Assembly: GCA_000226015.1 (NCBI GenBank)
Contig: JH154014.1
Location: 119,512-149,985 of the forward strand
Direction: 5' to 3'
Length of the DNA: 30,474 nucleotides
Origin: Mnemiopsis leidyi
Taxonomy: Eukaryota > Ctenophora > Tentaculata > Lobata > Bolinopsidae
Both the position numbers and the translations under genes were made by a program. Below the pieces are notes generated by a model. The model was not told the DNA's origin, did not search any database, and saw only the letters and a list, made by a program, of their open reading frames with translations. This document shows positions 11,601 through 19,800 of this stretch, piece by piece (within the stretch, counting starts at the first letter, position 1; every line of letters begins with the position of its first letter).

Positions 11601-13148
11601 TATTGGAATCCCTACTTACTGTGAACAACATAAGACGTTTAATCGGACTAAAAAGTGTGCCTAAATCGCGCAATTGGTCCTTTCGGTGGGCAATGGGTCC
11701 TGTAAAACGTCCTATGTTATTCAAGAATTAAAAAAACAAGTATGTCAAAGCAGATGCAATCAATTTGTTTAATTACCTCGGATCTCTGTGAAAAGTGGTA
11801 ATGTACTCCATTTTCTTCACCCGGACGTGGTGATCTAGTTGTGTGAGACACAGAGAAACCAAACCTGAAACATAACAATAAACACTATACTGTTTATCTT
11901 TTTGGATTGAGCATCAAATGTTGGTTAGGGGAACTTTATTGTGCTTTTTGTAAATATAATACAAGGGGGAAGGAAGTTCCCCTTTTTTGGCCTTATAGTT
12001 CAAGCTGTGATCAGAAGATCTCAAAATATCATTTGTTGGGGATGTCAAATTTAGCTAAATTCATGAGAATTTTTGGAGGAGCATTCATTTTACCAGATAA
12101 TGGTCAGTTGACAGTCCTTTTACCTAGATCATCTGGTGTTTAAGTAATTTTTCTTGCATGCACTCTCCCTTTTTTTCAGAAAAAGACAAAATTTTATTTA
12201 CAGCACTTAATAATCAAATAATATATATCTCATTTACTGCTCTTGGTAGAATATAGAAATATGGGCAGTCTTCAAGAAGCCTGACACTTGTGGAATACCA
12301 CAGGTGGAATACCACGGGTAGAATTCCTCGGGTGGAATTTCAAAGGTGGAAAAAGGATAACGCTGTTCTATCAAGCAGTTTCGGTCGTTATTAACCGTCA
12401 CTGCACATAGATATAATCAAGCAATTTATCGACTCATGTGATATTAAAATCAACCTATGCAAGACACTGAGGAGCATGCCAGAGACTTCCTGTTCCAGAG
12501 AGGAATCCTTATAAAACTTTCATTGGTTTTTCGTTTTTGTGTGTTACTTATCAAATTTAATCTAAATATCATTTTAATTCCTGTGGTATGCTCTTAAATA
12601 AAAAAGACCTATAAAAAACTTTTAAAAATGACCCGTAGAATTCCACAGGTAGAATTCAACCCTTGGAATTCCACCCGTGTGGGGCTTCTGGTAGTAGAAT
12701 TCAACCCTTGGAATTCCACCCATGTGAGGACTGCCGAAATATGTAGCGCTTGTTGGCCGAGCATAGTGTGCGCAGTTGTGGTGAGGCGCGACATATGCAC
12801 CTGTCCACCAAATGCCAAAGCATGCATGAGGCAGGCACACACACAACACACAACAAAGCTAAACTAGGATACACACTATACTCAATTTAAAAAGGGAAAC
12901 AAATTTTTAAATCTACATGAATAGAAAGATATTCTTGCCTTGCAAAGTCACATTCATAATTTAAAAACATTTATTGACCTGTCTGGGTATGCATCAAATA
13001 ATCTATTTAGAAGGGTACTTTTTCCACATCCAGAGGGCCCAGTGATGACAACAATAGATTTGCTAGGTGTTTGGGTACTCAGAACTCCCATGCCACTGCA
13101 TGCTGCTGCTCCCATAGTCTGTGCTGTTCTGGCTATCATTTCTTTAAA
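8542..13148 (-). CDS. GUK1: Guanylate kinase (five confident exons)
   Basis: Guanylate kinase phosphorylates GMP/dGMP to GDP/dGDP with ATP. Minus-strand exons in order are 13148-12979, 11864-11777, 10709-10563, 10207-10070 and 8658-8542; phases 2,0,0,0 all fit. Visible landmarks are the P-loop GPSGCGKST (DNA 13040-13014), the GMP-binding segment [27 protein letters not shown] with the substrate tyrosine, DIELQG, a lid region RLRDRQTEN, and [10 protein letters not shown] near the C-terminus. The core is complete and matches animal GUK1 throughout, ending within about ten residues of the usual terminus. The N-terminus is uncertain: the P-loop exon could start at acceptor 13148 or 13201, or translation could begin at an internal Met (MIARTAQT or MGAAACSG). 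Convergent with importin alpha, divergent from CCDC191. Confidence 0.95.
8659..10069. other. GUK1 last intron, no gene seen
   Basis: AT-rich, with one inverted repeat pair GGAATGTAATTG (9001-9012) and CAATTACATTCC (9043-9054). One CACGTG with an adjacent CCAAT lies at 9217-9227. Confidence 0.5.
10070..10207 (-). CDS. GUK1: GUK1 lid exon (46 codons)
   Basis: Acceptor CTCCTTAAG, donor AAG|GTTAAA. It encodes [18 protein letters not shown] and then [20 protein letters not shown]. The arginines of RLRDR fit the ATP-lid region of the family. Phase 0 at both ends. Confidence 0.92.
10255..10445. repeat. AT-rich degenerate tandem repeat in a GUK1 intron
   Basis: Repeated variants of GTATACATATTTAT and TTGTACAATAAAC fill the short gap between two GUK1 exons. 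Confidence 0.6.
10563..10709 (-). CDS. GUK1: GUK1 exon with EHAEF...LYGTS motif (49 codons)
   Basis: Acceptor TTGTTTCAG, donor CAA|GTAAGA. It encodes [16 protein letters not shown], then [13 protein letters not shown] and ends DIELQGVLQ. The conserved Tyr of NLYGTS binds GMP in family members. Confidence 0.95.
10911..11160 (+). mobile_element. Diverged relative of the tRNA-derived SINE at 1363
   Basis: It lies in a GUK1 intron. It retains a GTGGTGTAGTGGGTT box A-like start and the body landmarks GCTAAGG(A/G)C, AGCCAAATGA and GAAACC(A/G)TGATT in the same order as the 1363 element, with many changes elsewhere. The ends are approximate. Confidence 0.5.
11777..11864 (-). CDS. GUK1: GUK1 GMP-binding exon
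   Basis: Acceptor TTTCAG|G, donor GAG|GTAATT. One base completes the Arg codon, then [19 protein letters not shown] and VHYHF follow. This is the GMP-binding domain signature of guanylate kinases. At 88 bases the exon is too short to appear as a long open frame. Confidence 0.93.
12290..12350. repeat. 15-16-bp tandem repeat, GGTGGAATACCAC type
   Basis: Four degenerate copies of (G)GTGGAATNCCACGG lie in a GUK1 intron. They share the GGAATTCC core with the array at 12636. Confidence 0.6.
12636..12725. repeat. Palindrome-rich direct repeat with GGAATTCCACC cores
   Basis: Two near-identical copies of GTAGAATTCAACCCTTGG followed by AATTCCACCC are separated by a short spacer, next to a third partial copy. 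Open frames on both strands here are a by-product of the repeat. Confidence 0.65.
12979..13148 (-). CDS. GUK1: GUK1 P-loop exon
   Basis: Begins [19 protein letters not shown] after acceptor TTTCCAATAAG, which is in phase with the candidate exon at 13442-13507. It ends AYPDR with donor GACAG|GTCAAT in phase 2. A stronger-looking acceptor TTTCATGCAG at 13202-13203 would extend the exon to 13201 and add about 18 codons. The P-loop lies at 13014-13040. Confidence 0.85.
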
Positions 13149-13441
13149 CTTATTGGAAAGGTAAGTACAGAGATCTACTTCCGAATAGCATTTGATTAAT
13201 TCTGCATGAAACATGCACAAATATATTCACAAACAGCAGAAAATGGTTATAGAGCTAGATGATAAGGATTTTATAATGGTAATGCGATTACTAGACTGCC
13301 AACTTGTACTGGAAAGGCGGCAGAGTGAGATCTGGCAAATATAAAGGAGGCACCATAAAACTTTAAGCAATTCAAGAATCGAACAGTTTTTATTTAATTC
13401 CATAGCAATGACAAAAAAGCCAAATTTTTTAAAGCACTCAC

Positions 13442-13507
13442 TCTTGCTTTAATGGCAGTCAGATTTGATGGTTTCAGACCTCCATGTATAAGGAAGGACA
13501 CTCTTAC
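13442..13507 (-). CDS. GUK1: Candidate upstream GUK1 exon (22 codons)
   Basis: Minus-strand acceptor ATCATTAG and a good donor AGA|GTGAGT bracket an open frame VRVSFLIHGGLKPSNLTAIK followed by AR. Only this frame is open, and its phase 0 end joins the acceptor at 13148. The joined stretch is basic, with few acidic residues, and could be a mitochondrial presequence like that of a longer GUK1 isoform; that is inference. It could also be 5' UTR. Confidence 0.4.
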
Positions 13508-13934
13508 CTAATGATTTAAAATTGACTAATTGAACCACTAGAAATGTATCTTGATAATTTCAAACAAAGGCTTGAGTGATATGCATTGTACATGCTTAAA
13601 AATGGTTCCAATAAACCGACTAGATAAAAAGATTTGTGGTGCATGTACAACACACATTGTTCACACAAGGTATCATTAATAACGAATAATTAATTCAAAG
13701 GTCGGCGCCTTCTTCTACATATCACACAATAATATAGTAACACCTCAGCCTACCTTAAAATAATATTGCTAGATATCATAGATGTACCCTAATAATAACA
13801 AAAACAATACCTTATATTTCTGGATATAATTTCACTAGGAAGAAACTCGTTATCGATATCTAACTAGGTTTTTGAGGTCTATTATAAGGGCGACAGGTGT
13901 TCAGGCATAAGGCCTTGTTTGGACTGAGCACCAC

Positions 13935-13998
13935 CTTTTACAAGGAGTGAAGGTGTTTGAGGCTTGTCAGCAGGATTATTGTTGATCTGTCCGCTCAT
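13935..13998 (-). CDS. Possible first coding exon of GUK1 or short upstream ORF
   Basis: An ATG at 13998 starts MSGQINNNPADKPQTPSLL, and the frame runs on to a TAA just after 13890. It sits just inside the GC-rich promoter where a GUK1 first exon is expected. Donor candidates (CTT|GTAAAA, phase 0; AAAAG|GTGGTG, phase 1) are weak, so the join to 13507 or 13201 is not settled. A 38-codon upstream ORF is the alternative. Confidence 0.3.
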
Positions 13999-13999
13999 A

Positions 14000-14220
14000 G
14001 TGAACAGAGCAGGCAGTAATTTGTTGTAACCAGAGCCCTTTTGTTTATCTCGCGCGCGCCACCAAAGGTGTAACAGCCGCCGCGCGCTGTGTAAGCACCT
14101 TATTAGTTGACGAGATGATATCAGTTTAATATTCTGACGAAACGTTAGACGGGAGATATTTGTGTGCGCAGCGCGGATGCGCGTTTTTGTCACGTGATAC
14201 ATAGCTGGGTACCTCAGTCT
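14000..14220. promoter_or_regulatory. GC-rich bidirectional promoter between GUK1 (-) and CCDC191 (+)
   Basis: The stretch is much richer in CpG than its surroundings, with CGCGCGCG-type runs at 14050-14095 and 14165-14185, and has an E-box TCACGTGA at 14190-14197. It separates the 5' ends of two divergent genes. A fold-back copy of the dispersed TTGACGAGAT repeat sits inside it at 14107-14157. No TATA box is evident. Confidence 0.5.
14107..14157. repeat. Fold-back form of the dispersed repeat in the GUK1/CCDC191 promoter
   Basis: Forward TTGACGAGAT is followed by the reverse complement of ATCTCCCGTCTAACGTT. The resemblance to copies 1-5 is partial. Confidence 0.35.
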
Positions 14221-14274
14221 TTGTTGCTTCGGAGAAAAACGTAGAGCTGAGAGAGCTGCGCCGTGCAGTGCCCG
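14200..14274 (+). other. CCDC191: Probable non-coding exon 1 of CCDC191
   Basis: A strong donor CCCG|GTAAGT at 14274/14275 ends a GC-richer stretch just outside the promoter, with no ATG in it. It would splice to the acceptor at 16698. The 5' boundary is a guess. A diverged copy of this stretch, donor included, occurs at 25939-25996. Confidence 0.45.
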
Positions 14275-14550
14275 GTAAGTGATACATTTGTATTCATACT
14301 AATTTTGTATAGTCAATAGTATAACATCCGCTCAACTAACCAGGTGCTTATGCCTCGCACGCTTCGCGCGAGTAACGGCAACCGTTTGTTGAACACGTTT
14401 ATCCCTGTGCAAGCTTAGCTGCACGTAATTAGGTTGTACTTGTAGATTGATAACCTACTGTCGCGGCCATCACGCGCTGGCACGCATTTTTAAAAATTCT
14501 AGACGCGCATCGCCCGTTAAGTAATTAGGACATAGGACGGGTGCGAAACT

Positions 14551-15139
14551 TGTACGGCAGCGCGCACCCTCCTGTCACTTTATTCCCTCTATTCGCTTCG
14601 AATGAGGGTCGGACAAAGTCAAACAAGCGCGCAACGCAAAAACTCACACAACAGCTCTCTATATGCGTGTCCCAATAGGGCGCGCGCAGCAATGCGACCG
14701 CCGTAGCCGTACTACGTATGTAGCTTGCAGATAATATACAAATTCTGCAGTGCACGTTTTAATCAAAACGAGAATGCAGCTGGTTATGTAAATGACTTTG
14801 TAGCAATGTGCAGCTACAAGCTACTCAATTAACCCTCACACCCAATTTCTCGAGCATTTGGCTGAGTGTAGTTTGTACAGCAGCGCGCATCCTCCGGTCA
14901 TTTTATTTTCTCCATTCGCTTCGAATGACGGTCGGACAATTGACAAAGTCAGACAATTTTTATGCGTAAATTATCTTTTTAGTTTTTATTTTTGAATAAA
15001 ATATTATTATCTAACGTGGAGTACAGGGCCAGATTAAGACCCATACAGCACTCCAGGGAGGAACCCTCACTTTGTACAGCAGCGCGCACCCTCCTGTCAT
15101 TTTATTCTCCGGGAATGAGGGTCGGACAAATTCAGACAA
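14551..15139. repeat. Three copies of a 60-80-bp element in CCDC191 intron 1
   Basis: Copies at 14551-14626, 14874-14956 and 15073-15139 share TGTAC(A/G)(G)CAGCGCGCA, CCTCC(T/G)GTCA, TTTTATT, GAATGA(G/C)GGTCGGACAA and AGACAA. Copies 1 and 2 contain the hairpin ATTCG-CTT-CGAAT. Confidence 0.7.
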
Positions 15140-15475
15140 CCTTCACTCAGCACAAAAAACACTTTGTCTTGCCTGGTACTTTTTTCCCAAACTGGTAGTG
15201 CTAATGGCTAAGTTAGGTATCCCTAACATAATGCCTAACATAATGAGATATCTTAGAATAAAGTTATGATTTGAGCTCATCAAAACAACACCAATGGCAA
15301 TAAGGGGTTTCAGGAAAAATAGAAATGTCAGGATCTTAGATCAAATGAACCTAAATCTTATTTACTTTTATGTCAGATGAATCTTCTTTGTTTTCGGTGT
15401 TGTATATATTTTTATTTTATAATCTTTTATCTTTAAATCATATAAGGAACTGCTGTATGAAAATGTGATATTTTA

Positions 15476-15559
15476 TTGACGAGATTATATCCGTCTAACG
15501 TTCTAACTATCCGTCTAACGTTCAGCTTTAGCTGCGTGAGTCGGGTATCACCGCGACAA
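15476..15559 (+). repeat. Dispersed TTGACGAGAT repeat, copy 3
   Basis: It has TTGACGAGATTATATCCGTC, an internal repeat of ATCCGTCTAACGTT, then the GAGTCGGGTATCACCGCGAC end. It lies in CCDC191 intron 1. Confidence 0.65.
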
Positions 15560-16227
15560 ATATTTTATATCATGAACGATTTAATCTTCCTTTATGAGAT
15601 TGCAATCAATCGTCCTGAATTGGTTTGATGGCCGCACTCTTTTTAGAAATGCACATTTAGATCAAGGATCCTGTATGTGGGAATCTCAGTCAGATCCCAT
15701 GGAACCCGATTTCAGCGTTGAAGATTAAATTGCTTTATTATCCCTACCAAGATCGTTTATTTATATCTCATCTCTCTGCTTTTAAACTAAAATGTGTACC
15801 TGCTCATTGCCACCCCAGTTCTTAAACCTATCGGGGAATGCATTTTTCAGATGTGGGTTGAGCTTAAACATTAAATCGTAATTTTAATCGATTAGGCAAT
15901 ATTTATCCATTGAATAATAAATTTGATAATTGATGCATTGCTCCCAAGGTGCCATTTTGTGTAGGCCCGGCTTGCTGAGCAAAGCTACGTTTTGGTCAAC
16001 CATTGTGTCAATTAGTACATTGTTTGGATTACATTTCAGAGAATCTATTTTTGTTTGTTTATAGTATATTGTTCGTTCTAATCATGTATATTTCACTGTA
16101 CTATTTGAAAACTTTAAATAAAAATACTACACCTGTCAAGCATGGAGTTTGCATTTGCTGCACAGCGTAGCTGTCATTAAAGCACTATCTGCAGGACACA
16201 AGTTAAACAAATTATTAAGTTAAATAG

Positions 16228-16252
16228 CTGCAGTCTGCAGTGCAGACTGCAG
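16228..16252. repeat. 25-bp near-perfect palindrome
   Basis: CTGCAGTCTGCA and its exact complement flank a single central G. It ends 26 bases before the hAT MITE. Confidence 0.7.
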
Positions 16253-16278
16253 AGCCATGAAGTTTTTAGTCTGAGTTC

Positions 16279-16537
16279 CAGTGGCGTAACGTTGCAGCTC
16301 TAGCCAATATAGTGCCTCTCGGCGGTAAAAAGGCACCCCAAATGGCGCCCTTGGTATGAGGGCCTATTGGGAGCTATTCGTAAAAATATGGCCGAAATAT
16401 TTAAGTAAATAGTGAAGTTATTGAACCAAACACGCGATTTTGCTAGTCGCACAGTTAATCTTGCAAAATTGTCCCATATTGTTGTGACGATTTGGCGCCC
16501 CCTCATGATGGTGCCCCCGGGCATCGTTACGCCGCTG
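16279..16537. mobile_element. Non-autonomous hAT-type MITE (259 bp)
   Basis: Terminal inverted repeats CAGTGGCGTAACGTTGC and the complement CAGCGGCGTAACGATGC bound the element. Flanks CTGAGTTC (16271-16278) and CTGAGTGC (16538-16545) form an 8-bp target duplication with one mismatch, the length typical of hAT. It carries no transposase. It lies in intron 1 of CCDC191. Confidence 0.8.
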
Positions 16538-16698
16538 CTGAGTGCTGCAAATAAAGCATCAATTTTTTGCAGATTAATAAATGTCCTCACATTACATCAT
16601 GTTTAGGACTGTAAGCAGAAATAACGTTCACATCCCATAGTCTTTTCCAGAATCTACTTAACCTCAGATCATTTAACAATTTATTTGTTGAATTTCAG

Positions 16699-16813
16699 AA
16701 AGAAAATTGATTCCATTTTTCCTAGCACTATTATGGCCAAAGATCTATTCAAATGGACACCCATGACACAAGATTTAAGACTAGTTCATAAATCATCTAA
16801 ACGATATCAAAAG
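16699..16813 (+). CDS. CCDC191: CCDC191 exon 2 (start codon at 16733)
   Basis: Acceptor AATTTCAG, donor AAG|GTGATG. It encodes MAKDLFKWTPMTQDL and ends SSKRYQK, 27 codons. The frame upstream of the ATG is open within the exon, so an upstream start cannot be fully excluded, but exon 1 offers none. Confidence 0.75.
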
Positions 16814-19800
16814 GTGATGTATAACTGAATTGAAAATAAGCTGATACTTTATGGATGAAAATCTGAATAATTTTTTTCAAAATTTATTCTTGTATGATTT
16901 TAAAGAAACACTCTTCCAAATCATTGTTTGTTTTGCTAACCTAAAGTGAAGTGAAGAAGTTGTTTTGATTTTGGGTGACAAATGATCGTACATACGTATT
17001 TCAGTCCAGTGATATTGCAAGACGTCCAATTCAGCTTAAATAACTGGTATCCTATTTAGGCAAAAACTAAAAATGCAGTGGAAGCTTGGATGAATAAAGC
17101 AGATTCCAATACCAACAATCCATCTGCTGAACAATTTAAAGAGCTATCTCAAGAGGGCCCCACCTATAGCAGTAATGTTGGCCCTGTTGAAGATGATATA
17201 GACTTGTGGCTCAAGAAGGTTAGTATTCTGTATAATCCGTTTAATTAACAGTTCTGAATTTTAGACATATTTTAGACTAATTTTAAAATTAAAACGTGAT
17301 GTTCCATCCTGATATTTAGAACCCTGTAGGACTCCGCTGTGACTGGTAATTTTACCTATTTTCATAGTAAACAGTTTGACCAAATTTATGCAGGTTCGAA
17401 AAGCTGCTGATGTAGCTGAAATAGATGTCATACAGGACTGCGCTGCTGAGGAAGTTCTGGATTTGCCCTGTCGGGATGTCCCGGACAGTGAAGTCAGCTC
17501 CCTGTTTGCTCAAATTATCTCAGACTACATTCCCGGTTAGTCAGTGTTGGGCCACTGTCAATATATTGGTGGTGATTGATCTCATCAGTTGACTGTTCAA
17601 CATGTTTGTCAATTCATAACCAGCTTTATTATATCAGATTATGACCAAAAAGGAGGGATGAAGGTGGCCAAACCTGCTGATAATTCCTCAAGTCAAACAG
17701 ATGTTTCTCTGGATGATAAGTATGACACTGTGACTGAAGCAAAGAGTATTCTAGACTCTTGGCTGCAGAAGAAAACAGAAATTGACGAGCATGGATTCCT
17801 TTTTGAAGATGAGTTTTCATCAGAGGTAAGCCTAAGCATTTAATCCCTCCCTTAGAGAGTCGTGCTGAAAATAAGGCAAGTATACAGAGATCAAAATGGA
17901 CAGTTTTAAGTTTTTGCACGGTTCTGAGCAGAATTATACTTTAAAGCTTTAAAATATCGACTTCAAAACTTTAAGATGCTCAGTATTTTTACTCCAGCTG
18001 TATGACTCTCACTCCCCCCCAGTATGTCACAGCCCCAAGAAAATCTGAGCCACTACCCTCGAACCAGCTGTTGAGTGAAAATGAACAAGTTATTTCGGTT
18101 CTCCAGCAACTCAGGTTACGGTTTTTTTTATTCATACGTCGAGTCTGAGAATTCACTTCATGATTTACTTTTTTCATGACATTTTGAAGTTTAATGAAAA
18201 GGTTAACGTCTGGAGCAAAGTTAGAGAAGTCCTAGGCAAGGTTTGGGACACGGTCTGGGTAAAAGCTGGCTTAAGCAATGGGACATGCCCGTCGGGTTGC
18301 ATTTAATGCAAGCTTGGGGAGGCTGCAGCCCTGCCCGGCCACTTGCCATTTTGCCTAGAATTGTGATTCGTGGTTAGTATTGAAAATCTAACGTTAATGT
18401 CCAATTAAGTTCACGTTTTTGTGTGTTAACTATTTAATGTGTTAACTATTTAATCAGATTAATATTAATACATATATCTCTAGGTCGACTCCCGTCGAAC
18501 AAAAAGTCATAAGAAAATTGAAGGCTTCAAAGAAGAGCAAGAATCCCGTGTTGTCCATGGCAGCAAGACAGGAAGAGGTAAAGATCTAGTAGGCTGGCGT
18601 ACTAGTTGGCTGACGTGCTAGTTGGCTGGCGTACTAGTTGGCTGGAATGCTAGTTGGCTCGAGTGTTAGTGGACTAGAGTGCTAGTTGGCTGGNNNNNNN
18701 NNNNNNNNNNNNNNNNNNNNNNNNNNNNNNNNNNNNNNNNNNNNNNNNNNNNNNNNNNNNNNNNNNNNNNNNNNNNNNNNNNNNNNNNNNNNNNNNNNNN
18801 NNNNNNNNNNNNNNNNNNNNNNNNNNNNNNNNNNNNNNNNNNNNNNNNNNNNNNNNNNNNGCTGGCGTGCAGTTGCTGCAAGTGCTAGTTGGCTGGCGTG
18901 CTAGTTGGCTGGCATGCAAGTTGGCTGGCGTGCTAGTTGGCTGGCATGTTAGTTGGCTGGAGTGCTAGTTGACTGGAGTACTAGTTGGCTTGAGTGCTAG
19001 TTGGCTGGAGTGCTAGTTGGCTGGCATGCTAGTTGGCTGATAAATTTTTGAACAAATAGGAGGAGGGTAGCAAAGTTTTGTCAGGCATACCTATATCCAT
19101 CAATTGCATATCTCCAGGCAAAGAAGAGGCGTGAGAGAATGGAAGAGGAACGTCTTCGCAAGCTAAAAGAAGCATCAGAACGGAAAGCTGCCCGAGCTGC
19201 AGCAGAGCGTGCATTACAAGAGGAACATGCTAGAAAAGAGCGGGAGGAGAAACTTGAAGAGGAGAAAATCCAAGCGGAGATGGTGGCTCTGAGGAGAAGA
19301 ATCAGGGAGGAACAACAAGAAAAGCTGGCGATGTACGAGAAGAAGAAAGAAGAACAAACGGAGGCGCACAAAGCAGAGCTAGCGGCGGAGTACCGTCAAG
19401 TGGTGATGCGGAATGCGGAAGAGGAGGTTAAGCGGAAGAGGATTCTAGGGACTAGACATGTGCTGTTGAAACAGTTGCAGGAGGCCGAGCGCAGGGAGAT
19501 AAAGGAGAGATACGCGGTAAAGAGAGGAGATAAAGGAGGGGCCGGGCGGTTAGATGAAGTCTTTAATACAGATTGCATTTTGCTCGCCCCGCCCTCTTCT
19601 AAATCTCTAAGATTATGAAACCCATAAAACTTTTTGTGTCTTTAAATTATTGCAATCTACGTTTAAACGTATATAAACTTTATGTGCATAACTACAGTAT
19701 TTGATTTTTAGTTAACTATTAAAGGTGAAACAGTTGTTTCATTTCGGTACTGGAATATTGCACAGTTTACCGAGTAATTTGTTTTCTATTTCAGTTGTTA

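Noticed and set aside
12609-12867. Overlapping 75-80-codon frames on both strands
   Set aside because: They arise from the GGAATTCC repeat cluster in a GUK1 intron.
14230-14330. Spliced-leader RNA gene (strong donor followed by AATTTTGT, an Sm-like site)
   Set aside because: The position fits an ordinary first exon of CCDC191. There is no repeat cluster and no clear downstream stem structure, and the Sm match is imperfect.
18666-18919. Open frames across the N run
   Set aside because: They consist of undetermined bases and the flanking 16-bp repeat.
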